DNA from: Microbacterium oleivorans NBRC 103075
Lineage (GTDB): Bacteria; Actinomycetota; Actinomycetes; Actinomycetales; Microbacteriaceae
Length of the DNA stretch: 64,000 nt
Assembly: GCF_001552475.1 (NCBI RefSeq)
Contig: NZ_BCRG01000003.1
Coordinates: forward strand, 219,275-283,274
Direction: 5' to 3'
The first letter of the stretch is position 1. Each line of letters opens with the position of its first letter. Position numbers and translations under genes: made by a program. Positions 35,396 through 43,915 of the stretch are shown here, in pieces. A model generated the notes under the pieces. It ran no database searches, was not told where the DNA came from, and saw only the letters and a program-made list of their open reading frames with translations.

Positions 35396-36285
35396 CGACC
35401 AGCCCCGCCGACCCGAGCGGCTACGTCCGCCAGCGCGAGCAGTCCGCGCGGGATGTCCGCTGGCCGGATGCGCCCGAGCCGTTGCCCGTCGCTGTCTACG
35501 ACAACCACGCGCACCTCGAGATCGAGGACGGCGACGAGCCGCGCGGTCTCGACGAGCAGCTCGCCCGAGCAGCCGAGGTCGGGGTGATCGGCGTGGTGCA
35601 GGCCGGCGGCGACATCGACTCCTCGCGCTGGTCCGCGTGGGCCGCGGCATCCCACCCTGCGGTGCTGGCTGCCGTCGCGATCCACCCGAACGAAGCGCCG
35701 GCCTACAAAGCAGCCGGGCGTCTCGACGAGGCGATCGCCGTCATCGACGAGCTCGCCGCGGAGCCCCGCGTGCGGGCGGTGGGGGAGACCGGTCTCGACT
35801 TCTTCCGGACGGACGAGGGCGGCATCCCCGCTCAGGTGGAGAGCTTCGAGGCGCACATCGACATCGCGAAGCGCCGCGGCATCGCGATGCAGATCCACGA
35901 CCGCGACGCGCACGACGCCGTGCTCGAGACCCTCGAGCGTGTCGGCGCCCCGGAGCGCACGGTCTTCCACTGCTTCTCGGGCGACGCCGACATGGCCAGG
36001 TACAGCGCCGAGCGCGGCTACTGGCTCAGTTTCGCGGGCAACGTCACGTTCAAGAACGCGCAGAATCTCCGTGATGCTCTGGCGGTGACGCCGCGGGAGC
36101 GGATCCTCGTCGAGACCGACGCGCCCTTCCTCACGCCGACGCCGCACCGAGGTCGTCCCAACGCGCCGTACCTGGTGCCGGTCACGGTCCGGTTCATGGC
36201 GGCCGAGCTCGGCATCCCCCTCGAGGACCTCTGCGCGCAGCTCGCGGCGAACACGCTCGAGGTCTACGGCGCCTTCAGCGACTGA
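35392..36285 (+). CDS. tatD: TatD family metal-dependent hydrolase
   Basis: A 297-residue TIM-barrel nuclease-type enzyme of the TatD/YcfH group (3'-5' exonuclease or D-aminoacyl-type activity in relatives). Metal ligands are visible in YDNHAHLEIED, GETGLDFFR, MQIHDRDAH, FHCFSGDA and LVETDAPFLTP. It has an N-terminal extension of about 35 residues before the first motif. The start at 35392 is set by the ATGA overlap with metG. Its 3' end overlaps the convergent LacI-type gene by 22 bases. In mycobacteria rpfB and ksgA follow; here the haem locus intervenes. Confidence 0.93.
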   Translation: MTTSPADPSGYVRQREQSARDVRWPDAPEPLPVAVYDNHAHLEIEDGDEPRGLDEQLARAAEVGVIGVVQAGGDIDSSRWSAWAAASHPAVLAAVAIHPNEAPAYKAAGRLDEAIAVIDELAAEPRVRAVGETGLDFFRTDEGGIPAQVESFEAHIDIAKRRGIAMQIHDRDAHDAVLETLERVGAPERTVFHCFSGDADMARYSAERGYWLSFAGNVTFKNAQNLRDALAVTPRERILVETDAPFLTPTPHRGRPNAPYLVPVTVRFMAAELGIPLEDLCAQLAANTLEVYGAFSD

Positions 36286-37301
36286 CCTCTGCGCGCGCGG
36301 GTCGTCCGCGGCGAGGAGATCGTCAGCGGCGGGCGCGTCGTGGAGCCGGGGATGAGCTCCCACGGCAGGTCGACGACACGGGGGCCGTCGTCGAGGAGCG
36401 CTGCGGGCAACGTCTCGAACAGGGCCTCGGCGGCGAGGTCGGGGCGGATGCAGACGTGCGTCACGCCGAGTCGGCGGTTGACGGCGCAGTCGGTCGTGCA
36501 GAGGGCGACGAGCTGAACGTCGCGGGGGATGACGAGACGCATCTCCTCGAGCTGCAGGTAGACGTCCGGGCCGTCCTCGGCCCCCGCGAAGATCGCGTCC
36601 GCCCCGGCGGCGACGGCGTCGGTGAGCAGGCGCGGGAGCGTCCGCCGGGAGGCGTCGACGGTCTCGATCAGGGGTTCGCGTCCGCGGACCGAGCTCCAGA
36701 TCTCGTACGCGGCCCGGCCGATCTCGTCGCGGGGCGCGCGGCCCTCCTCCGTGAGGAAGACGATGCGCTGCGCTCCGGAGCGTTCGAGCTCGTCGAGGCC
36801 TGCCCGGACCGCGGCGTCGTAACCGGTGCGGATGCTGAGGCCGCGGGAGCCGTCGACGAACTGGTCGTCGGCGACGATCGGGATGCCGCGGGCGATGGCC
36901 GCGTGCAGGAGGGGCTGATTCCCCCGCGCGTCGGGCACATAGAGGGCGTCGAGGGTCGTTCCCGAGATGAGGTCGGGGTTGGAGTCGGAGAGGACGGTGA
37001 CGGTGAAACCGTGCGCCGCGGATGCCCGGACGAGGGAGATGAGCTTGCGCGCCCGCTGCAGCTCGCCGCGCCGGTCGCTCTCGGGGTCGTCGACCATGAC
37101 GAAGCCGACCGTCATGGTCCGCCCGCTCCGGAGGGCGGCTGCGTGGCGGTTGGGCACGTAGCCGAGTTCGGCGGCGATCGCCTTGATGCGCTCGCGCGTC
37201 TCGGGTCGCATGCTGCCGCGGTCGTTGAGCGCCTGGCTGATGGCCGCCGTCGACACGCCTGCGGCGCGCGCGATGTCCTTCAGCGTGACGCTCGGGCTCA
37301 C
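36264..37301 (-). CDS. LacI family transcriptional regulator coupled to hemA
   Basis: A 345-residue regulator with an N-terminal HTH (VTLKDIARAAGVSTAAISQALN) and a hinge (NRHAAALRSGRTMTVGFV), then a sugar-binding-type effector domain. The GTG start overlaps the hemA stop as GTGA (37298-37301), so it should be made only when hemA is translated. No sugar genes are adjacent, so the target operon is probably distant. The C-terminal tail TTRARRGQSLKAP extends over the end of tatD. A role in haem control is possible but unsupported by the family. Confidence 0.88.
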   Translation of the reverse strand: MSPSVTLKDIARAAGVSTAAISQALNDRGSMRPETRERIKAIAAELGYVPNRHAAALRSGRTMTVGFVMVDDPESDRRGELQRARKLISLVRASAAHGFTVTVLSDSNPDLISGTTLDALYVPDARGNQPLLHAAIARGIPIVADDQFVDGSRGLSIRTGYDAAVRAGLDELERSGAQRIVFLTEEGRAPRDEIGRAAYEIWSSVRGREPLIETVDASRRTLPRLLTDAVAAGADAIFAGAEDGPDVYLQLEEMRLVIPRDVQLVALCTTDCAVNRRLGVTHVCIRPDLAAEALFETLPAALLDDGPRVVDLPWELIPGSTTRPPLTISSPRTTRARRGQSLKAP

Positions 37302-38569
37302 GGCTGCTCGCCTCGGTCCGGAGAGACGCCCTCGCCCGCACCCGGCAGCATCGTGCGGATGGCATCCGCCCACTCGCTGCCCGCACCCGCCGAGGCGAGC
37401 GTGTGCCCGCGGGCGATGAGCTGGTGGAGGAGGACGCCGGAGAAGTGGCGGAGAGCGGTTTCGACCTCGGGGGAGTCGCCGCGGCGGCGGGCGCGGGTGA
37501 GTTCCTCGTCGAGGACGCCGTGGACGAACCCGCGAAGGTCGACGACCGACGGAGCGACCTCGTGCACGCGCCGGGCGGCAGCGTGCCGCTGGGCCGCGGC
37601 CTGGACGATCTCGCGCGCCTGACCGACGGTTTCGGCTTCGTCGACGGGGGCGTGGAGGCGGATCGTCTCGAGATCGAGGAGCTCGACGCCGGGCAGGAGC
37701 GCAATCTCCGGGTCGACGTTGCGGGGAAGACCGAGGTCGATGACCACCTGCGCCTTCGTGCTGCCGGCCCGTGCGGTCGCGTGTGAGAAGGCATCGAGGG
37801 CGAACGTGTCGGTCGTCGCCGTGCAGGTGACGACGATGTCGGCGGCGGCGGCCTCCGCGGCGTAGTCCTCGGCGCTGACGTGCACGAGGTGCTCCCGGTT
37901 GGCGAAGCGCTGCCGCCCCGAGCGGGAGTGCACGCGGATATCGGCGGCTCCCACCGCTCGAAGGGCGGCGAGGGCTGCTGCGGCGTAACGACCGGTGCCG
38001 ACGAGGAGCACGCGGGCGGTCGACCAGTCGACGCGGGAACTCACCAGGTCGACGGCCAACCGCACGAGAGAGCGGCCGGACTCGCCGAGGCGCGTCGTGT
38101 TCTTCACGGCGCGGGAGGTTTCGGTCGCGCGCTGGAAGAGGTGCTCGAGCGACGCGGTCGTCAGACCACGACCGCGTGCTGCTTCGAGAGCACGGCGCAC
38201 TTGACCGGCGATCTCGTCTTCGCCGACGGCGACGGAGTCGAGACCGGAGGCGACCGTGAAGAGGTGGTGGGCGACCTGGTTGCCGTGGGCGAAGTCGACG
38301 TTCTCGCGGAGCGAGCGGTAGTCCATGTCGGCGGCTCCCGCGATCGCCTCCATGGCGGCATCCATCGCCGGGACGGGGGAGGCGAGATCGGGGTCCTCGG
38401 CGAGGTCGAAGTACGCCTCGAACCGATTGCAGGTGGCGAGGACGACAGCCCCGCGGACCGAATCGTGCACTGCGGAAAGCCGCTCAGCGAGGTCGTCGCC
38501 GACCGTCGAGAGCCGCTCGAGAGAATCGAACGGCGTGGAGCGCTGATGCGCGGTCAGGCAGACGAGCAC
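37298..38569 (-). CDS. hemA: Glutamyl-tRNA reductase
   Basis: A 423-residue NADPH-dependent enzyme that makes glutamate-1-semialdehyde, the first committed step of C5-pathway haem synthesis. The catalytic Cys47 is in VLATCNRFEAYF, the substrate-binding segment is AVGEDEIAGQVR and the NADPH domain reads VLLVGTGRYA. GTG start at 38569 with AAGGGGG eleven bases upstream. It is divergent from hemE and the other haem genes, from which it is separated by a 62-base region with shared promoter elements. HemL, its channelling partner, is the last gene on the opposite side. Confidence 0.95.
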   Translation of the reverse strand: MLVCLTAHQRSTPFDSLERLSTVGDDLAERLSAVHDSVRGAVVLATCNRFEAYFDLAEDPDLASPVPAMDAAMEAIAGAADMDYRSLRENVDFAHGNQVAHHLFTVASGLDSVAVGEDEIAGQVRRALEAARGRGLTTASLEHLFQRATETSRAVKNTTRLGESGRSLVRLAVDLVSSRVDWSTARVLLVGTGRYAAAALAALRAVGAADIRVHSRSGRQRFANREHLVHVSAEDYAAEAAAADIVVTCTATTDTFALDAFSHATARAGSTKAQVVIDLGLPRNVDPEIALLPGVELLDLETIRLHAPVDEAETVGQAREIVQAAAQRHAAARRVHEVAPSVVDLRGFVHGVLDEELTRARRRGDSPEVETALRHFSGVLLHQLIARGHTLASAGAGSEWADAIRTMLPGAGEGVSPDRGEQP

Positions 38570-38597
38570 GGTGCGGAGAACCCCCTTGGATCGCGAC

Positions 38598-38604
38598 TAG
38601 TATA
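38598..38604. promoter_or_regulatory. Overlapping divergent -10 elements between hemA and hemE
   Basis: TAGTATA reads TAGTAT rightward (38598-38603, towards hemE) and TATACT leftward (38604-38599, towards hemA). Both are good TAnnnT hexamers, and this is the only AT-rich spot in the gap. Confidence 0.6.
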
Positions 38605-38617
38605 TCGATTAACCGAT
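38604..38617. promoter_or_regulatory. Palindromic operator candidate in the hemA-hemE gap
   Basis: ATCGATTAACCGAT is a 14-bp palindrome with one mismatched pair (ATCGnTTAAnCGAT). It lies directly beside the shared -10, covering the expected hemE transcription start and the upstream spacer of the hemA promoter, so a bound protein could block both. The AT-rich centre is unusual for this GC-rich window. The cognate regulator is unknown. Confidence 0.55.
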
Positions 38618-38631
38618 TCGAGGAGTTCATC

Positions 38632-39750
38632 ATTCCCGGCCTCAGCCACCCTCTCGTCGCAGCGCGCACACGCGAGTCCAGACTCGTCCGTGCTCTCCTG
38701 GGCGATCGCCCCGACATCACCCCCGTCTGGTTCATGCGTCAGGCGGGTCGTTCGTTGCCGGAGTACCGCGCGCTCCGCTCGCAGGGCACCATGCTCGAGG
38801 CGTGCCTCGATCCCGCTCTCGCGAGCGAGATCACGATGCAGCCGGTCCGCCGCCACGGCGTCGACGCGGCGATCTTCTTCAGCGACATCATCGTGCCGCT
38901 GGCCCTCCTGGACATCGACGTCGAGATCGCGGCCGGCCGCGGTCCGGTGTTCTCGCAGCCGCTGCGGACCGCCGCCGACATCGCGCGCACCGTCGCCATC
39001 GACCCGGCCCTCGTGACCGAGCGCGGTGAGGCGATTGCGGATGCCGTGGGCCGAACCACCGCGATGCTCGCCGATCAGTCGGAGGAACGCGGTGAACCGC
39101 TGCCGCTCATCGGCTTCGCCGGCGCCCCCTTCACTCTCGCGGCCTACCTCGTCGAGGGCGGGCCCTCCAAGGACCACCTCGCTGCGCGGCGCCTCATCCA
39201 CGAGGACCCCGCCGCCTGGCGCGACCTCACGATGTGGCTCGCCGAGGTCACCGGTCGCTTCCTCGCCCTGCAGATCGAGGCGGGCGCGAGCGCCGGTCAG
39301 CTGTTCGATTCGTGGGCGGGCGGGCTGAACCCCGACGACTACCGCGCGTCGGTGCTCCCGGCATCCGTCGCCGCGCTCGACCATGCGCGGTCGCTGCCGC
39401 TTCCCGAGGGCGTCGACCGTCTGCCGCTCGTGCACTTCGGCGTGGGTACGGGCGAGATTCTGGCCGACATGGCGACGCCCGACATCGATGCGCTCGGTGT
39501 CGACTACCGCGTCCGTCTCGCCGACGCGCGCAGCCGTATCGGCCGTGACCTGACCCTGCAGGGCAACCTCGACCCGGCGATCCTGTTCGCGCCCGAGGAG
39601 GTGCGGACCGCCGAGGTCGAGCGGATCCTCGAGGACGGGCTCGCCGCCCGCGCGCACGTCTTCAACCTCGGCCACGGCGTTCCCATGGAGACGGACCCCG
39701 ACGCGCTCTCGGCGGTGGTCCGCACCGTTCACGAATGGCGTGCACCGTGA
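38632..39750 (+). CDS. hemE: Uroporphyrinogen decarboxylase, apparent ATT start
   Basis: Converts uroporphyrinogen III to coproporphyrinogen III in the cytosol. The conserved N-terminus is encoded from about 38641 (SHPLVAAR, LVRALLGDRPDITPVWFMRQAGRSLP), ahead of the first in-frame ATG at 38734, and no in-frame ATG, GTG or TTG exists upstream within the gap. GAGGAG at 38620-38625 is six bases before an ATT at 38632 (ATC at 38629 is the alternative), giving 372 residues, a normal length. Other signatures are FFSDIIVPL, GFAGAPFTLA and FNLGHGVPMETDP. A start at 38734 would delete 34 conserved residues. It is the first gene of the rightward haem operon. Confidence 0.9.
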   Translation: MPGLSHPLVAARTRESRLVRALLGDRPDITPVWFMRQAGRSLPEYRALRSQGTMLEACLDPALASEITMQPVRRHGVDAAIFFSDIIVPLALLDIDVEIAAGRGPVFSQPLRTAADIARTVAIDPALVTERGEAIADAVGRTTAMLADQSEERGEPLPLIGFAGAPFTLAAYLVEGGPSKDHLAARRLIHEDPAAWRDLTMWLAEVTGRFLALQIEAGASAGQLFDSWAGGLNPDDYRASVLPASVAALDHARSLPLPEGVDRLPLVHFGVGTGEILADMATPDIDALGVDYRVRLADARSRIGRDLTLQGNLDPAILFAPEEVRTAEVERILEDGLAARAHVFNLGHGVPMETDPDALSAVVRTVHEWRAP

Positions 39751-41096
39751 GCCACGACGTCGTGATCGTGGGCGGCGGCATCGCCGGTCTCACGATCGCC
39801 TGGGAGCTGGCCCGCGCGGGTCGCGACATCGTCCTCGTCGAGGCGTCGGAGTACGCCGGTGGGATGCTGCGCCGCGGCGCGGTCGCCGGCCTCGACGCCG
39901 ACCTCGGCGCCGAGTCCTTCGCCACGCGGACGACGGGTGTGGCCGACCTCGTCGCCGACGCGCGACTGCCCGTCCAGCTCGTCGAACCCGCGCCCGCCGG
40001 GGCGCACGTCGCCTTCCGTCGCCGGTCCGGTCGCGTGGGCCGCGCGCCGCTGCCTCGTCGGGCGCTCGTCGGCATGCCCGCCGACCCGCTCGCTCCCGAC
40101 GTCGTCCGCATCCTCGGCCGCGGTGGCGCCCGGCGCGCAGCGCAGGAGCGCCTCCTTCCCCTGTCCGCGGGGGAGGAGCCTTCGCTCGCCGAGCTGGCGA
40201 CGACCCGCTTCGGACCGCGGGTCACCGCCCGCCTCGTCGAGCCGTTGTGCCGGAGCGTCTATTCGCAGAGTGCCGACTCCGTGCGCCTGTCCGCGCTCCA
40301 TCCCGTGCTCTGGGAGAAGGCTCAGGCGCTCGGTTCGTTGACCGACGCTGTCGCCGCCTTGGCTCCCGCGGTCCGCGCCGGCTCCGCGGTCCGCGGTGTC
40401 GAGGGCGGACTGTGGCGTTTGGCGGCCGAACTCGAAGCGGCCGCGCTCCGTGCCGGCGCCGTCATCCGCACCGGCACCCCCGTCCGCGCGGTGACCGGCA
40501 CGAGCGTCCAGCTCGACGACGAGACGTTGTCGGCCGCCGCTGTCGTCATCGCGACGGGACCGACCGCAGCCGCGCAGCTTCTGTACGTCGAGGTCCCCGC
40601 CGCCCCGCCCGTCGGTGTGGTCGTCACCGAGATCGTCGCCGACGGCCTCGACGCCTTCCCGATCGGCTCGGGCGTCATCGCCGCCCCCGACGTCGACAGC
40701 GCCGCGAAAGCCCTCACACACGTCGACGCGAAATGGGAGTGGGCGTCCGCCGCCCTCCCCGCCGGCACGCACCTCGTCCGCCTGTCCGCGCACGCAGGGC
40801 GTCACGATGAACTGACGGATGCCGTCGGTGTCGCGACCGCCGTCCGCACCCTCACCGGGGTGCGGGTCTCGCCGGCCGACGTCCGTCGCGTCGTCCCCGT
40901 CACGTGGCCCGACGCCGTGGCTACCCCGCCCGTCCGTGCGGCGGTCGCAGAGGCTGCGGCGACGCGCGGCATCCGACTCGCGGGAGCCGTCGCGGCAGGG
41001 ACCGGCCTCGCCTCGGTCGTGCCGCACGCGCGTGCACTCGCCTCTGATCTTCTCTCCCATTCGACCCCCTCCGAAGGAGCACGTCATGTCCGCTGA
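39747..41096 (+). CDS. hemY: Coproporphyrinogen/protoporphyrinogen oxidase HemY (CgoX)
   Basis: A 449-residue FAD-dependent amine-oxidase-fold enzyme. The N-terminal dinucleotide motif is VVIVGGGIAGLTIAWELA, followed by the FAD contact LVEASEYAGGML and a C-terminal GAVAAGTGLASVVPHA. In a locus with hemQ and a CpfC-type ferrochelatase it is expected to oxidise coproporphyrinogen III to coproporphyrin III. The GTG at 39747 overlaps the hemE stop (GTGA) and is preferred to the ATG at 39735. It overlaps hemQ by 11 bases. Confidence 0.93.
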   Translation: MSHDVVIVGGGIAGLTIAWELARAGRDIVLVEASEYAGGMLRRGAVAGLDADLGAESFATRTTGVADLVADARLPVQLVEPAPAGAHVAFRRRSGRVGRAPLPRRALVGMPADPLAPDVVRILGRGGARRAAQERLLPLSAGEEPSLAELATTRFGPRVTARLVEPLCRSVYSQSADSVRLSALHPVLWEKAQALGSLTDAVAALAPAVRAGSAVRGVEGGLWRLAAELEAAALRAGAVIRTGTPVRAVTGTSVQLDDETLSAAAVVIATGPTAAAQLLYVEVPAAPPVGVVVTEIVADGLDAFPIGSGVIAAPDVDSAAKALTHVDAKWEWASAALPAGTHLVRLSAHAGRHDELTDAVGVATAVRTLTGVRVSPADVRRVVPVTWPDAVATPPVRAAVAEAAATRGIRLAGAVAAGTGLASVVPHARALASDLLSHSTPSEGARHVR

Positions 41097-41769
41097 CGAG
41101 ACTGTCCCCGGCCTCGGCTACACCCTGTTCGCGATCCTGGCGGGTCCCCGGCCGCGCATCGGAACGCCGTCACCGGCAGACCTGGACGCCGTTCGGGATG
41201 TCGTCGGCGGGTTCGCCGCCGACGGTGTCACGCTCCGCGGGTTCTACGACGTGACCGGCATGCGTGCCGAGGCCGACCTCATGATCTGGCTTCACGGCGA
41301 AGACCCCGCCGCTCTGCAGAAGGCGCTCCGCCAGCTGCGTCGGACCGCGGCGCTCGCGTCCTTCGTCAACGTCTGGAGCGCGATGGGAGTGCACCGCGAG
41401 GCGGAGTTCAACAAGCGTCACGTGCCCGGTTACCTCCGCGGCGAGCACGCCCGCGGGTGGCTCTGCCTGTACCCGTTCGTCCGGAGCTACGAGTGGTACC
41501 TGCTCCCCGAGGAGGACCGCTCGCGCATGCTCGCCGAGCACGGCCGCAAGGGCGCCGTCTTCCGCGACGTCGTCGCGAACACGGTGTCGACGTTCGGCCT
41601 CAGCGACTACGAGTGGCTGCTGCCCCTCGAGAGCGACGACCCCATCAGCCTCGTGGACATGATGCGCGAGCTCCGTGCGACGGATGCCCGTCGCCACGTT
41701 CGCGAGGAGGTTCCGTTCTACACGGGACGACGGATCGAGATCGACGAACTGGCGGAGGTGCTGTCGTGA
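41086..41769 (+). CDS. hemQ: Coproheme decarboxylase HemQ (ChdC)
   Basis: A 227-residue chlorite-dismutase-family protein that decarboxylates coprohaem to haem b, the last step of the coproporphyrin-dependent route. The catalytic Tyr129 is in CLYPFVRS and the proximal haem ligand His152 is in LAEHGRKG, with the loop between them about four residues shorter than in Firmicutes enzymes. ATG start with AAGGAG eight bases upstream, the best Shine-Dalgarno sequence in the operon. Its stop overlaps hemH as GTGA. Confidence 0.94.
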   Translation: MSADETVPGLGYTLFAILAGPRPRIGTPSPADLDAVRDVVGGFAADGVTLRGFYDVTGMRAEADLMIWLHGEDPAALQKALRQLRRTAALASFVNVWSAMGVHREAEFNKRHVPGYLRGEHARGWLCLYPFVRSYEWYLLPEEDRSRMLAEHGRKGAVFRDVVANTVSTFGLSDYEWLLPLESDDPISLVDMMRELRATDARRHVREEVPFYTGRRIEIDELAEVLS

Positions 41770-43004
41770 GTGCAGAGAACATCGGATCCGCGAACGCGGA
41801 GTTCCGTCCCAAGCCGCCGCGTGCGACGCGCACGGTCGTCGCCGAGGGCGCTGTCATCCCGAACGCGACCGAGGGAGCGAAGGCGGGGGATCCGCATTCC
41901 ACGATCCCCGTCGCCTATGACGGCATCCTGCTCCTCGGCTTCGGCGGCCCCGAGGGCCAGGACGACGTCATCCCGTTCCTCCGCAACGTCACGTCGGGTC
42001 GCGGCATCCCCGATGAGCGACTGGAAGAAGTCGCCCACCACTACCGTCACTTCGGCGGGGTGTCGCCCATCAACGAGCACAACCGCGAGCTGAAGGCGGC
42101 ACTCGACGCCGAACTCGCGTCGCGGGGACTCGAGTTGCCCGTCTACTGGGGCAACCGCAACTGGATGCCGTACGTCACCGACGCGATCGACGCCGCCCAT
42201 GCCGACGGCCGCACGAAGCTCCTCGCAATCGCGACGAGCGCGTACAGCTCGTACTCGTCATGCCGCCAGTACCGCGAAGACCTCGCGGACGCCGTCGAGG
42301 CCACCGGTCACCAGAGCGACATCCAGATCGACAAGGTGCGGCAGTTCTTCGACCACCCGGGCTTCGTGGCGCCGTTCGTCGACGGCATCCGCGCGGGCAT
42401 CGCCGAGCTCGCTGAGCGCGGCATCACCGACCTTGCGAACGAGGTCGAGATCCTCTTCTCGACGCACTCGATCCCCACCTCCGATGCCGACCGTTCGGGC
42501 CCGCCGGAGCGCGGCTTCGGACCGGGCGGCGCGTACGTCGCACAGCACCTCGCCGTCGGCGAGGAGATCGTGTCGCGTCTGGGCTTCCCCGGCGCGTGGC
42601 AACTCGTCTTCCAGAGCCGCTCCGGCCCGCCGCAGGTGCCGTGGCTGGAGCCCGACATCAACGACGCGATGCAGGACCTCCCCGGTCAGGGGCGCAAGGC
42701 CGTCCTCATCGTGCCGCTCGGGTTCGTGAGCGACCACATGGAGGTCATGTGGGACCTCGACACCGAGGCCATGGAGACCGCGGAGGAGCTCGGCCTCATC
42801 GCCGTCCGCACCGCGACCCCCAGCACGCACCCGACGTATGTCGCCGGCCTCGTCGACCTCGTCGAGGAGCGGCTGAAGGGCACGCCCGCAGCCGACCGCC
42901 CCGCCGTGACCGACCTGGGTCCCTGGTACGACGTGTGTCGCCCCGGCTGCTGCGAGAACAAGCGTCTCGGCTTCCAGCCGGCGCTCTCGGGCGTCGCACC
43001 GTGA
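41766..43004 (+). CDS. hemH: Coproporphyrin ferrochelatase, probable [2Fe-2S] form
   Basis: A 412-residue enzyme that inserts Fe2+ into coproporphyrin III. The metal-site His234 is in FSTHSIPTSD and the conserved acidic helix is near SDHMEVMWDLD. Cys166 (SSCRQYR) and Cys391, Cys395 and Cys396 (DVCRPGCCEN) match the four-cysteine arrangement of actinobacterial ferrochelatases that bind a [2Fe-2S] cluster. About 45 residues of Pro/Ala-rich extension precede the catalytic domain. GTG start, coupled to hemQ; the end overlaps hemC by four bases. Confidence 0.94.
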   Translation: MSAENIGSANAEFRPKPPRATRTVVAEGAVIPNATEGAKAGDPHSTIPVAYDGILLLGFGGPEGQDDVIPFLRNVTSGRGIPDERLEEVAHHYRHFGGVSPINEHNRELKAALDAELASRGLELPVYWGNRNWMPYVTDAIDAAHADGRTKLLAIATSAYSSYSSCRQYREDLADAVEATGHQSDIQIDKVRQFFDHPGFVAPFVDGIRAGIAELAERGITDLANEVEILFSTHSIPTSDADRSGPPERGFGPGGAYVAQHLAVGEEIVSRLGFPGAWQLVFQSRSGPPQVPWLEPDINDAMQDLPGQGRKAVLIVPLGFVSDHMEVMWDLDTEAMETAEELGLIAVRTATPSTHPTYVAGLVDLVEERLKGTPAADRPAVTDLGPWYDVCRPGCCENKRLGFQPALSGVAP

Positions 43005-43915
43005 CCGTCTTGCGCCTCGGGACCCGGGCGAGCCTGCTGGCGACGACCCAGTCGCAGCACGTGGCGGATGCCGTGGCCGCGGCATCCGGACGGGAGGTCG
43101 AACTCGTTCCGATCACGAGCGACGGCGACGTCCTCACCGGTCCCCTCGCGCAGATGGGCGGGACGGGCGTGTTCGCCACGGCGCTCCGGGACGCGTTGCT
43201 GCGGAACGAGTGCGACTTCCTCGTGCACTCGATGAAGGATCTGCCGACGGCTCCGTTCGAGGGGATCGTCGTCGGGGCTGTGCCTGTTCGCGCCTCGCAG
43301 CGCGACATCCTGCACTCGCGCGACGGGCTGACGCTCGACGAGCTGCCCTCGGGCGCGCGCGTCGGCACCGGGTCGCCTCGCCGCGTCGCGCAGGTGCTCG
43401 CGCGTCGACCGGATCTGGTCGTCGAGGGCATCCGCGGCAACGTCGACAGCCGGCTCCGGAAGGTCGCCGACGGGCAGTACGACGCGATCGTGCTCGCTGA
43501 AGCGGGACTCCGCCGCATCGGGCGCGACGCGGAGATCACACAGGTGCTCGACTGGCCCACCTCCGCTGCGCAGGGCGCGCTGGCCGTCGAGGTGCGCGAC
43601 GGGGACGCCGAGGTCGCCGCCGCCGTCCGCCTCATCGAGGACGCCGACACGGCCCTCGCCGCGAACCTCGAGCGGGCCGTCCTCCGACGCCTCGAAGCGG
43701 GCTGCGCCGCGCCCGTCGCAATCGACGCCGAGCGTCACGGCGACGTCGTCACCCTGGTGGCGCAGGTCTACGCCGAAGACGGTGGGCGTTCCGTCGGTGC
43801 GTCCCGCCAGCTCGACGTGCACGTCGACGTCGATGCCGCTGCGGCCGACGTCGTCGCCGAGCTCCTCGAGGGTGGTGCCGCCGACCTCGCCGACCTCGCC
43901 GGGTCGTCGCGATGA
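43001..43915 (+). CDS. hemC: Hydroxymethylbilane synthase
   Basis: A 304-residue porphobilinogen deaminase that polymerises four porphobilinogen units. It begins LRLGTRASLLATTQSQHVA, with the conserved HSMKDLPT, GTGSPRRVAQ and IRGNVDSRLRK segments. The dipyrromethane cofactor Cys is in RLEAGCAAPVA. GTG start overlapping the hemH stop (GTGA); it ends overlapping hemD (ATGA). Confidence 0.96.
   Translation: MTVLRLGTRASLLATTQSQHVADAVAAASGREVELVPITSDGDVLTGPLAQMGGTGVFATALRDALLRNECDFLVHSMKDLPTAPFEGIVVGAVPVRASQRDILHSRDGLTLDELPSGARVGTGSPRRVAQVLARRPDLVVEGIRGNVDSRLRKVADGQYDAIVLAEAGLRRIGRDAEITQVLDWPTSAAQGALAVEVRDGDAEVAAAVRLIEDADTALAANLERAVLRRLEAGCAAPVAIDAERHGDVVTLVAQVYAEDGGRSVGASRQLDVHVDVDAAAADVVAELLEGGAADLADLAGSSR

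Noticed and set aside
35326..37794. An 822-codon open frame on the minus strand across tatD and the LacI-type gene
   Set aside because: It is Arg/Pro-rich and crosses three real genes in other frames. The LacI frame has an HTH and the correct GTGA overlap with hemA.
38734..39750. hemE starting at the first in-frame ATG (38734)
   Set aside because: This would remove the conserved SHPLV to PVWF segment that every HemE has, and no ribosome-binding site precedes it. The ATT at 38632 with GAGGAG fits better.
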